Assembly (NCBI GenBank): GCA_023428515.1
Contig: JAEYXI010000180.1
Coordinates: forward strand, 1 to 5,624
Direction of reading: 5' to 3'
Length of the DNA stretch: 5,624 nt
DNA from: Pseudomonadota bacterium
Lineage (GTDB): Bacteria; Pseudomonadota; Alphaproteobacteria; Rhizobiales; Rhizobiaceae
Shown: positions 1 through 5,323 of the stretch, piece after piece
How the letters are laid out: each line of letters begins with the position of its first letter
How positions within the stretch are numbered: position 1 is the stretch's first letter
Translations under genes and position numbers: made by a program
Notes under the pieces: model-generated
Told to the model about the DNA's origin: nothing
The model's input: the letters and a program-made list of their open reading frames with translations, nothing else
Database searches by the model: none

Positions 1-1
1 G

Positions 2-541
2 ACGTACAGCTATTTCTCCGTCCGTGGCACCACGCTCGACGTGTTGGAGGAGCAGCTCAACGAACGCGGCCCGCAGGTTCAGAGCACCGGTCGCCGCCAT
101 CCCGGCGCGACCCGGATGCAGTTCAACACACGGCTCGGCTATGCCGAGAAAGGCGGTTATTGCCGCGTCACCGAGGCCAAGGTGACGGTCAAGGCGAAGG
201 TGATACTACCCCGCTGGGGCCAGCGCCGCAGGGCCGAACAGGACGTCCGCCTGATCTGGGACACGCTTTCCGACGACATCAAGCGCCACGAGGAACAGCA
301 TGTCGCGATTGCCCGCAAATACGCGCGCGACCTCGAGCGCAAGCTCGTCAGGCTCGGTCGCCAGAAGTCCTGCGCCATAGCCGCCGAGAAGGCGAAGGCA
401 ACCGCCGACAAGGTGCTTGCCAAGCATGACAGGGCGCAGGCGAAATTCGACGAATCCGAAAGCGCCAACTACGAGAAGCGTCTGCTGAAGCTGCTGCGCC
501 AGCGCATGAAGATGGTCGAGAGAGGCCAGATCGCCGGCTAG
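2..541 (+). CDS. DUF922 family putative Zn-dependent protease, 5'-truncated
   Basis: The reading frame is open from the left window edge, so the N-terminus, including any signal peptide, is missing. The first visible residues are TYSYFSVRGTTLDVLEEQL, followed by a GP and an N-terminal half that matches my memory of DUF922, a family predicted to be secreted zinc proteases. The key motif is HEEQH (codons from 287), an HExxH zinc site in which the two His bind metal and the first Glu would be catalytic. After it, about 80 residues are rich in Lys, Arg, Glu and Ala and look helical, possibly coiled coil; this tail is longer than the core fold needs. A GTG at 41 is an in-frame internal codon and is not the start, because conserved residues precede it. 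The gene converges on the MFS gene with 47 bp between stops. Protease activity and substrate are unknown. Family assignment is fairly sure; function is inferred. Confidence 0.8.
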   Translation, partial: TYSYFSVRGTTLDVLEEQLNERGPQVQSTGRRHPGATRMQFNTRLGYAEKGGYCRVTEAKVTVKAKVILPRWGQRRRAEQDVRLIWDTLSDDIKRHEEQHVAIARKYARDLERKLVRLGRQKSCAIAAEKAKATADKVLAKHDRAQAKFDESESANYEKRLLKLLRQRMKMVERGQIAG

Positions 542-588
542 GCAATTCCGAAGAAGATGAACCCGCTCTCGGTCCGGATTGAACCGGC

Positions 589-1764
589 CTAGGGAACTTG
601 CCTGGCAAGCGCCACCGAGATCGCTGCCACCAGCATCAGTCCCGCCGCCGCCAGCGGTAGGACGAAGAACGCGGTCCCGGCATAGGCTGCGCCGAAGCCG
701 ATCGTGCCGGCGAAGAGGGCGAGATAGGTGACGCCGCTGTTCAGCCCCATGATCGCGCCGCGCTTGGCGGGATCGAGCGCGGAAAGCCGCATGATCAGCA
801 CGTTCAGCCCGAAATGGTTGACAAGCCCCCAGAGGAAGACGACCGCCAGCATGGCCGCATAGGAGCCGCTCGCGCCGGCCATCAGGATATAGACGCCGGC
901 CACCGCCAGGAAGATGAGCGGCAGCAGCCTGCCCGCACCGAAGCGATCGATCAACCGGTCGAGGAAAGCCGCGCCGCCGAAGCCGAGCCCGTAGGAGACA
1001 GCGATAAGCCCATTGGCGCTGAGCGGCAGGCCGAGTTCGGCATGCAGATAGTCGCCGATATAGGCGTAGACTCCATAGAAGGAGGCCATGAACGCCGCGC
1101 AGGCGGCAAGAAGCGGCCCGACGCCGCGCACGCTAAGCGCCGCAAGCGGCGAGGCCGCCGGGCCCGCCGGTTCGTCCCGCATGCCGGCGAGCCGCACGGC
1201 CACGCAGGCAACCAGCGTCGCCGCGGTGACCACGACATAGACCGTTCGCCAGCCCGCGAAATCGGCGATTGCGGCCGAGAGCGGGACCCCGGCCACCATG
1301 CTCAGCGTCCAACCGGTCAGCACCAGCCCTATCGTCTCGCTCTCGCGCCCCGCCGGTGCGATCGCGGAGGCCAGCGTATAGATGGCCGGAAGGGCGATCC
1401 CCGCTGCGATCCCGATGACGAGTTGGGCAGCAATCAGCAACGCAAGCGACGGCGCGGCCGCGCTGCCGGCGAGCCCGGCGGCAAGGAGCAGCAGCGTGGC
1501 CAGCAGCATGCGGCGCGGGCCGTAGCGGTCGATCAGGCGTGCAAGGAAGACTGCGCTCGCCGCCGTGCCGAGGCCGAAGGCCGCGGAAGCCGTCATTACA
1601 GCGGGAACATCCGCCCCTAGGCTGCGCGCCACCTCTGGCGCGATCGGCCCGAGCGCCAGCGAATTGGAGCCGATGACGCCGATGCAGGCCGTCAGCACGA
1701 AAGCAAGCGGCGGAATCCGCGTCCGCTCCGGGGAAGCAGCGATAGATTGATTCATGTTCGACAT
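589..1764 (-). CDS. MFS transporter, DHA1/AraJ-like putative efflux protein
   Basis: This is a 391-residue integral inner-membrane protein of the length usual for 12-TM major facilitator transporters. Hydrophobic segments run from about residue 20 to the C-terminus with a central cytoplasmic loop near 192-215. A degenerate MFS motif A lies in loop 2-3 (LARLIDRYGPRR, about 74-85), with its pseudo-repeat in the second half (LDRLIDRFGAGR, about 268-279). The stretch GVPLSAAIADFAGWRTVY (about 159-176) resembles the TM5 motif C region of drug/H+ antiporters. It therefore probably exports a small molecule by proton antiport; the substrate cannot be read from sequence. The gene diverges from an Lrp/AsnC regulator, a common arrangement for metabolite exporters controlled by their substrate. 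Starts at 1764 (MSNMNQ) and 1755 (MNQ) are both possible; neither has a good Shine-Dalgarno sequence. Confidence 0.9.
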   Translation of the reverse strand: MSNMNQSIAASPERTRIPPLAFVLTACIGVIGSNSLALGPIAPEVARSLGADVPAVMTASAAFGLGTAASAVFLARLIDRYGPRRMLLATLLLLAAGLAGSAAAPSLALLIAAQLVIGIAAGIALPAIYTLASAIAPAGRESETIGLVLTGWTLSMVAGVPLSAAIADFAGWRTVYVVVTAATLVACVAVRLAGMRDEPAGPAASPLAALSVRGVGPLLAACAAFMASFYGVYAYIGDYLHAELGLPLSANGLIAVSYGLGFGGAAFLDRLIDRFGAGRLLPLIFLAVAGVYILMAGASGSYAAMLAVVFLWGLVNHFGLNVLIMRLSALDPAKRGAIMGLNSGVTYLALFAGTIGFGAAYAGTAFFVLPLAAAGLMLVAAISVALARQVP

Positions 1765-1775
1765 AGGCGCATGAT
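1747..1775 (+). promoter_or_regulatory. Candidate promoter of the Lrp/AsnC gene
   Basis: TTGATT (1747-1752, 4/6 to TTGACA) is followed after 17 bp by CATGAT (1770-1775, 4/6 to TATAAT). Transcription would begin near 1782, giving a leader of about 30 nt before the ATG at 1813. The upstream box lies inside the 5' end of the divergent MFS gene, as expected for so short an intergenic region. The match is moderate and was found by eye. Confidence 0.3.
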
Positions 1776-1798
1776 TGCAGAATGGTATTCAGCAACAA
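1771..1798 (-). promoter_or_regulatory. Candidate promoter of the MFS gene
   Basis: On the minus strand TTGTTG (1798-1793) and AATCAT (1776-1771, 4/6 to TATAAT) are separated by 16 bp. A start site would fall at or next to the MFS start codons, so the mRNA would have almost no leader; this fits the absence of a Shine-Dalgarno sequence. The upstream box is only 3/6, so this is tentative. Confidence 0.25.
1775..1795. promoter_or_regulatory. Inverted repeat in the MFS/Lrp divergent promoter region, probable operator
   Basis: Left arm TTGCAGAAT (1775-1783) and right arm ATTCAGCAA (1787-1795) are separated by GGT. Eight of nine positions pair, the exception being A1779 opposite A1791. The dyad lies centrally in the 48 bp between the two starts, fills the spacer of the candidate MFS promoter and overlaps the expected start site of the Lrp gene. 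Lrp/AsnC proteins bind degenerate palindromes of about 15-20 bp, often in their own divergent promoter. That the neighbouring regulator binds here is inference. Confidence 0.55.
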
Positions 1799-1812
1799 GC
1801 GGAAATATCCGA

Positions 1813-2337
1813 ATGAACAGAAATACAGATGAGGTTCGGCGCAAGCGCCCGGCAGAGCGGGAGCTCGACGCGATGGACCGAAAGCTATTAGGCGTCCTGG
1901 TCGAGGACGCCACCATCAGCTACGCCGACCTTGGCGAACGCGTCGGCCTTTCCCCGCCGGCCGCCCACGAACGCGTGAAGCGCCTCAGGCGCTCGGGCGC
2001 GATCCGCCGCATGGCGGCGCTGATCGATCCGGAAATCCTCGGCAAGACGCTGCTCGCCTTCGTCCATGTCGACACGACCGGCTGGGGCAAGACGACGGCC
2101 CTGATGGCGATCGAGGAGTGCCCGGAAGTCGAGGAGATCCACTCCGTCGCCGGCGATACCTGCATGCTGCTGAAAGTCCGCACCGAGAGCACCCACGCAC
2201 TCGAAGGCCTGCTGGCGCGCCTCTACGCGACGCCAGGCGTCAAGGCGACGCGCAGCTATGTCGTGCTCTCGACCTATCTGGAACGGCCTGTGCAGGCGGG
2301 CGTAACCAGCCAATGGCCGGCCTTGGTCAAGGAGTGA
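1813..2337 (+). CDS. Lrp/AsnC family transcriptional regulator
   Basis: The 174-residue product has the two standard parts of the family. An N-terminal helix-turn-helix begins at LDAMDRKLL (about 18-26), with the HTH proper at about 35-62 (ISYADLGERVGLSP, then a recognition helix ending in RLRRSG). A C-terminal RAM ligand-binding and oligomerisation domain spans about 78-156, including the turn HSVAGDTCMLLKV. Such proteins act as octamers or higher forms and usually sense amino acids or related metabolites; the ligand here is unknown. The reading frame extends upstream to 1747, but that would overlap the MFS gene. ATG 1813 is preferred because it keeps the conserved LDA before MDRK; ATG 1873 (MDRKLL) with GGGAG nine bases upstream is the alternative. 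The divergent MFS gene is its likely target. The N-terminal 17 residues are charged and poorly conserved in type. Confidence 0.92.
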   Translation: MNRNTDEVRRKRPAERELDAMDRKLLGVLVEDATISYADLGERVGLSPPAAHERVKRLRRSGAIRRMAALIDPEILGKTLLAFVHVDTTGWGKTTALMAIEECPEVEEIHSVAGDTCMLLKVRTESTHALEGLLARLYATPGVKATRSYVVLSTYLERPVQAGVTSQWPALVKE

Positions 2338-2356
2338 AGCTGCAACTGTTGGCGAA

Positions 2357-2381
2357 CTTGCTTCAGGAGCCTCAAGCCAAG
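2357..2381. terminator. Weak hairpin between convergent genes, possible bidirectional terminator
   Basis: CTTG (2357-2360) pairs with CAAG (2378-2381). Inside it, CTT and AGG pair with CCT and AAG across one mismatch, leaving a very tight top. It occupies the 64-bp gap between the Lrp and VOC stop codons, where a terminator for both is expected. No T-run follows on either strand, so the call is weak. Confidence 0.3.
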
Positions 2382-2401
2382 CTGGACGACCTTTCGCGCC
2401 C

Positions 2402-2794
2402 TCAAGCGGCCTTCATCTGTATGAGTTGGATGAGGTTACCGCAGGTATCGTCTAACACGACCATCCGTACAGGACCGGCATCCATGGGCTCCTGGGTGAA
2501 CGAAACCCCGAGCGAACGAAGTCTGTCATATTCTGCATCGACGTTGTCGACCTGGAATGAGGTTGCCGGGATGCCGTCCTCGACGAGCGCGGTCTGGTAG
2601 GGCTTGACGGCTGGATGCTCGCCCGGCTCGAGAAGTAGTTCGGTCCCTTCGGGGTTCTCCGGCGAGACGACGCTCAACCAGCGATGCTTCCCGACGGGCA
2701 CGTCGTTCTTGACCTTGAACCCGAGCACGCGTGTATAAAAATCCTCCGCTTTCGCCTGGTCGTCCACGAAGATGCTGGTGACATAGATTTTCAT
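2402..2794 (-). CDS. VOC family (glyoxalase/bleomycin-resistance fold) protein
   Basis: The 130-residue protein shows the paired beta-alpha-beta-beta-beta layout of the vicinal oxygen chelate fold. Module one opens with VTSIFVDDQAKAEDFYTRVLGF (about 5-26) and closes at GTELLLEP (about 50-57). Module two runs from PATSFQVDNV (about 76-85) to LDDTCGNLIQLIQ (about 114-126). Of the usual metal ligands, Glu52 is present, but no His sits at the start of either module, and Gln123/Gln126 occupy the C-terminal area where many enzymes have Glu. A metal-dependent glyoxalase activity is therefore doubtful, and a binding role or divergent chemistry is possible. ATG 2794 is chosen because AAGGAG lies 6 bp upstream; a longer frame to 2836 would overlap the ArsR gene and lacks that support. 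It follows the ArsR gene by 13 bp and is probably co-transcribed and repressed by it. Substrate unknown. Confidence 0.88.
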   Translation of the reverse strand: MKIYVTSIFVDDQAKAEDFYTRVLGFKVKNDVPVGKHRWLSVVSPENPEGTELLLEPGEHPAVKPYQTALVEDGIPATSFQVDNVDAEYDRLRSLGVSFTQEPMDAGPVRMVVLDDTCGNLIQLIQMKAA

Positions 2795-2807
2795 TGGATT
2801 CTCCTTG

Positions 2808-3098
2808 CTACAGGTGCTTGCGGAGCCAGGCGTCAACCGCCTCGCCTAGAGGGAGGAGGTCGAGCGAATGCTGCTTGGTCCGGCCCGACCACTCCACGCG
2901 GACCAGCCCGGCCTTTTCCAGCAGGTCGAGGTGCTGCGTTACTGCCTGGCGCGAGAGCGCTGTCCCGTTCTCGGCAACCGAACGGGCGCATATCTCGAAC
3001 AATGACTGCTTAGGGCGTTCCCGCAGCTGATCTATGATCCTGCGGCGCGTCGGGTCGCCCAAGGCCTTGAAGACGCGATCTAGCTGGTCATTGTCCAT
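2808..3098 (-). CDS. ArsR-family winged-helix transcriptional repressor
   Basis: The 96-residue product opens with QLDRVFKALGDPTRRRIIDQL (about 5-25), the hallmark first helices of ArsR-type repressors. The recognition helix is LSRQAVTQHLDLLEKAGLV (about 48-66) and the beta wing follows (RVEWSGRTKQHSL, about 67-79). The only cysteine is Cys37, so the ELCVCD-type metal site of ArsR/SmtB sensors is absent; it resembles the non-metal branch often found beside VOC or SRPBCC genes. ATG 3098 is preferred to ATG 3110, because 3110 lies inside the operator palindrome and between the promoter boxes, and because family members usually begin a few residues before the LDxxFKAL motif. There is no strong Shine-Dalgarno sequence for 3098, and the mRNA may be leaderless. 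It leads a two-gene unit with the VOC gene and is probably autoregulated. Confidence 0.9.
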   Translation of the reverse strand: MDNDQLDRVFKALGDPTRRRIIDQLRERPKQSLFEICARSVAENGTALSRQAVTQHLDLLEKAGLVRVEWSGRTKQHSLDLLPLGEAVDAWLRKHL

Positions 3099-3104
3099 GA
3101 CCCA

Positions 3105-3133
3105 CAACATGCAATAAAATCATTGCATGTCAA
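3105..3133 (-). promoter_or_regulatory. Promoter of the arsR-VOC unit
   Basis: A perfect TTGACA lies at 3133-3128 on the minus strand. The downstream box is poor: CATGTT (3111-3106, 16-bp spacer) or TGTTGT (3109-3104, 18-bp spacer), each 3/6. Either would place transcription start at about 3098, on the ATG itself. The perfect -35 and the overlapping palindrome support a regulated promoter despite the weak -10. Confidence 0.55.
3107..3130. promoter_or_regulatory. Perfect 9-6-9 inverted repeat, probable ArsR-type operator
   Basis: ACATGCAAT (3107-3115) and ATTGCATGT (3122-3130) are exact reverse complements separated by the six bases AAAATC. The dyad overlaps three bases of the TTGACA box and covers the whole spacer up to the -10 region, so a bound dimer would block RNA polymerase. 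The A+T-rich sequence stands out from the GC-rich surroundings. Dimeric ArsR repressors bind such dyads over their own promoters; binding by the adjacent product is inferred. Confidence 0.75.
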
Positions 3134-3142
3134 GCCGACGCC

Positions 3143-4195
<1,053 letters not shown>

Positions 4196-4198
4196 CTA

Positions 4199-4229
4199 GT
4201 GCTAGCACGGCCCGCCGTCGCGAGGCGAC
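4199..4229. repeat. Two short inverted repeats between the ferredoxin and reductase genes
   Basis: GTGCTAGCAC (4199-4208) is a perfect 10-bp palindrome. GTCGC (4217-4221) and GCGAC (4225-4229) form a 5-bp stem with a 3-nt loop. Neither is followed by a T-run in the direction of transcription, so termination is not indicated. They could mark an RNA processing or stability element that tunes the ratio of ferredoxin to reductase, or be chance; the role is unknown. Confidence 0.35.
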
Positions 4230-4236
4230 ACCTGCG

Positions 4237-4557
4237 TCAACCCTGGCGTTCGGGAATGCTGACGACCAGCCCGTCCAACTCGTCGCGCACCTTTATCTGG
4301 CAGGAGAGCCTGGAATTCGGTCGCACGTCGTAAGCGAAGTCCAGCATGTCCTCTTCCATCGCCTCCGGCTCGCCGACCTTCTCGGTCCAGGCTTCGTCGA
4401 CATAGACGTGGCAGGTCGCGCAGGCGCAGGCGCCGCCGCATTCGGCCTCGATGCCGGGAACGGCATTTCGGATGGCGTTCTCCATGACGGTCGAGCCGTT
4501 TTCCGCCTCTACGTCGAAGCGCGTGCCGTCGAAGGCGATGTAGGTGAGCTTGGTCAT
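4237..4557 (-). CDS. [2Fe-2S] ferredoxin, adrenodoxin type
   Basis: The 106-residue acidic protein carries one [2Fe-2S] cluster and transfers single electrons. The four ligands are Cys40, Cys46, Cys49 and Cys86, giving the vertebrate/bacterial adrenodoxin spacing C-x5-C-x2-C-x36-C; plant-type ferredoxins use x4 in the first gap. An additional Cys44 lies within the cluster loop. The acidic segment [21 protein letters not shown] (about 54-74) corresponds to the partner-docking region of adrenodoxin. Relatives include Rhodobacter FdVI and the palustrisredoxin/putidaredoxin group, which serve P450s, other oxygenases or Fe-S assembly. The start at 4557 is supported by AGGA 6 bp upstream. The reductase gene follows directly; no P450 or Rieske oxygenase is in view, so the final acceptor is unknown and a housekeeping role is possible. 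Confidence 0.95.
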   Translation of the reverse strand: MTKLTYIAFDGTRFDVEAENGSTVMENAIRNAVPGIEAECGGACACATCHVYVDEAWTEKVGEPEAMEEDMLDFAYDVRPNSRLSCQIKVRDELDGLVVSIPERQG

Positions 4558-4585
4558 GAGAAGTCCTGGGGGAAGTCGGCTCCCG

Positions 4586-4613
4586 GAGATAATGACTCCT
4601 CCGTATGAGTCAA
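4586..4613 (-). promoter_or_regulatory. Candidate promoter of the ferredoxin-reductase unit with overlapping dyad
   Basis: On the minus strand TTGACT (4613-4608, 5/6) is followed after 16 bp by TATCTC (4591-4586, 3/6). A start near 4579 would give a leader of about 22 nt that includes the ferredoxin Shine-Dalgarno sequence. A perfect 6-bp inverted repeat, TGACTC (4593-4598) and GAGTCA (4607-4612) with an 8-bp spacer, overlaps the -35 box and fills the space to the -10. That position suggests a repressor site. It does not match the RirA-type TGA-N9-TCA spacing or a clear IscR box. Confidence 0.45.
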
Positions 4614-4620
4614 CTGCCGC

Positions 4621-4651
4621 CCGGAAACGCCGCCGTCGGGCGCATTTCCGG
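4621..4651 (-). terminator. Strong hairpin downstream of the Hpt gene, probable terminator
   Basis: CCGGAAA (4621-4627) pairs with TTTCCGG (4645-4651). Above a 2-nt bulge (4643-4644), CGCC (4628-4631) pairs with GGCG (4639-4642), leaving a 7-nt loop. The hairpin starts 17 bp past the Hpt stop codon and ends before the ferredoxin promoter, the right place to insulate the two units. There is no T-run after the stem on the minus strand, so it may work with Rho or protect a 3' end. Confidence 0.5.
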
Positions 4652-4668
4652 CAACCTGCCCTACCTGG

Positions 4669-5049
4669 CTATCTGCTGATCGAGGCGATGAAGTCGCAGG
4701 CTTCGTCGATCAGGCGCACGAGACGCTTCACCACCAGCCGGTCGGTCGGGCTGTCCTCGATGGCGCAGGCGCATTCGGCGATGGCGAAAGCGCCCACGCC
4801 GCGCGCCGACCCCTTGAGGGAATGCGCCAGGAAGAGCCGCTCCTTGATATCCGCGTTGCCGATCTGCCTGCGCACGGTCTGGGCCTGGTCCGCGAACAGG
4901 CCCAGCACCTCGCGTTCGAGGTCCCTGTCCCCCATCGTCTGCTTCGACAGGTGCGAAAGATCGATGGGCCGCGACCGCCTCTTGTCGGATGCCTCGCCGC
5001 CCGGCATCGAGAAGGCCACTTTCTCGTAACCATTGTGCAAAATAGCCAA
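4669..5049 (-). CDS. Hpt domain phosphotransfer protein
   Basis: The 126-residue protein consists of a charged N-terminal segment of about 28 residues and one histidine phosphotransfer domain. The phosphorylation motif is AHSLKGSARGVGA (75-87), with His76 as the phospho-accepting residue and the expected Lys79, Gly80 and Ser81. Helical segments before (LEREVLGLFADQAQTVRRQI, about 44-63) and after fit the four-helix bundle. Hpt proteins relay phosphate between receiver domains of hybrid kinases and response regulators in the cytoplasm; neither partner is in the window. The start is TTG at 5049, supported by AGGAG 7 bp upstream. The first ATG (5007) has no comparable site and would remove 14 residues outside the domain. 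It is probably monocistronic, ending at the hairpin at 4621-4651, and is divergent from the unknown gene at 5324. Confidence 0.88.
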   Translation of the reverse strand: MAILHNGYEKVAFSMPGGEASDKRRSRPIDLSHLSKQTMGDRDLEREVLGLFADQAQTVRRQIGNADIKERLFLAHSLKGSARGVGAFAIAECACAIEDSPTDRLVVKRLVRLIDEACDFIASISR

Positions 5050-5323
5050 GACCCGTCTCCTGGAGCTGTCGACCGGTCGTCAGACTAGACCCTGTCCGTG
5101 GACAAGGCGTTAACCGGGGAAATCCAGCAAACGCGGCACAAATTCGCCCCAAAGCCGGCGAGTGTTAACCTTATGTTTAAACTTTTACACATCAGCCGGT
5201 TTGCATGTTTCCTTTACCTGTCTGTGTCACTACGATACGGCGGGTCCATAATAAGCCTCGCGTACGGACATTATTGTGCCAGATCATGGCGTTCGCACGC
5301 TGTAATGTAGAGGGTAAGGCGGC
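5050..5323. other. Divergent intergenic region with AT-rich segment and CtrA-like half sites
   Basis: This 274-bp gap separates the Hpt gene from the gene starting at 5324 and holds no convincing ORF or RNA gene. Near the Hpt start lie two short palindromes, CGACCGGTCG (5070-5079) and TGTCC-GT-GGACA (5093-5104). TTAACC occurs twice (5110-5115 and 5165-5170). The second is followed by TTTA exactly 7 bp after TTAA, one base from the CtrA consensus TTAA-N7-TTAA, within an AT-rich stretch (about 5160-5220). CtrA control is a suggestion only. Confidence 0.5.
5224..5252 (+). promoter_or_regulatory. Candidate promoter of the gene at 5324
   Basis: GTGTCA (5224-5229, 4/6 to TTGACA) and CATAAT (5247-5252, 5/6 to TATAAT) are 17 bp apart. 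Transcription would begin near 5259, leaving a leader of about 65 nt that ends with AAGG shortly before the ATG. It lies downstream of the AT-rich, CtrA-like stretch, which could act as an upstream control site. Confidence 0.4.

Noticed and set aside
597..609. CTTGCC-T-GGCAAG palindrome at the 3' end of the MFS gene as a terminator
   Set aside because: It lies within the last MFS codons, has no T-run and almost no loop; it is probably chance.
814..1620. Long plus-strand open frame of 268 codons opposite the MFS gene
   Set aside because: It lies antisense inside a clear MFS gene, has a composition rich in Arg, Gly, Asp and Gln typical of a GC-rich shadow frame, and shows no domain.
1747..1812. 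Upstream extension of the Lrp/AsnC reading frame to TTG 1747
   Set aside because: It would overlap the MFS start and run through the dyad and candidate promoters, and the added residues do not resemble the family.
2402..3133. A toxin-antitoxin or resistance island reading of the ArsR-VOC pair
   Set aside because: The VOC protein does not resemble a toxin, composition matches the neighbours, and no mobile-element sign flanks the pair.
5183..5191. TTTTACACA as a DnaA box
   Set aside because: Only 7 of 9 bases match TTATCCACA, it is single, and no other origin feature is present.
5248..5275. ATAAT and ATTAT inverted repeat near the candidate promoter at 5224-5252
   Set aside because: Arms of five bases in an AT-rich stretch with a long spacer are expected by chance, and the first arm is already explained as the -10 box.
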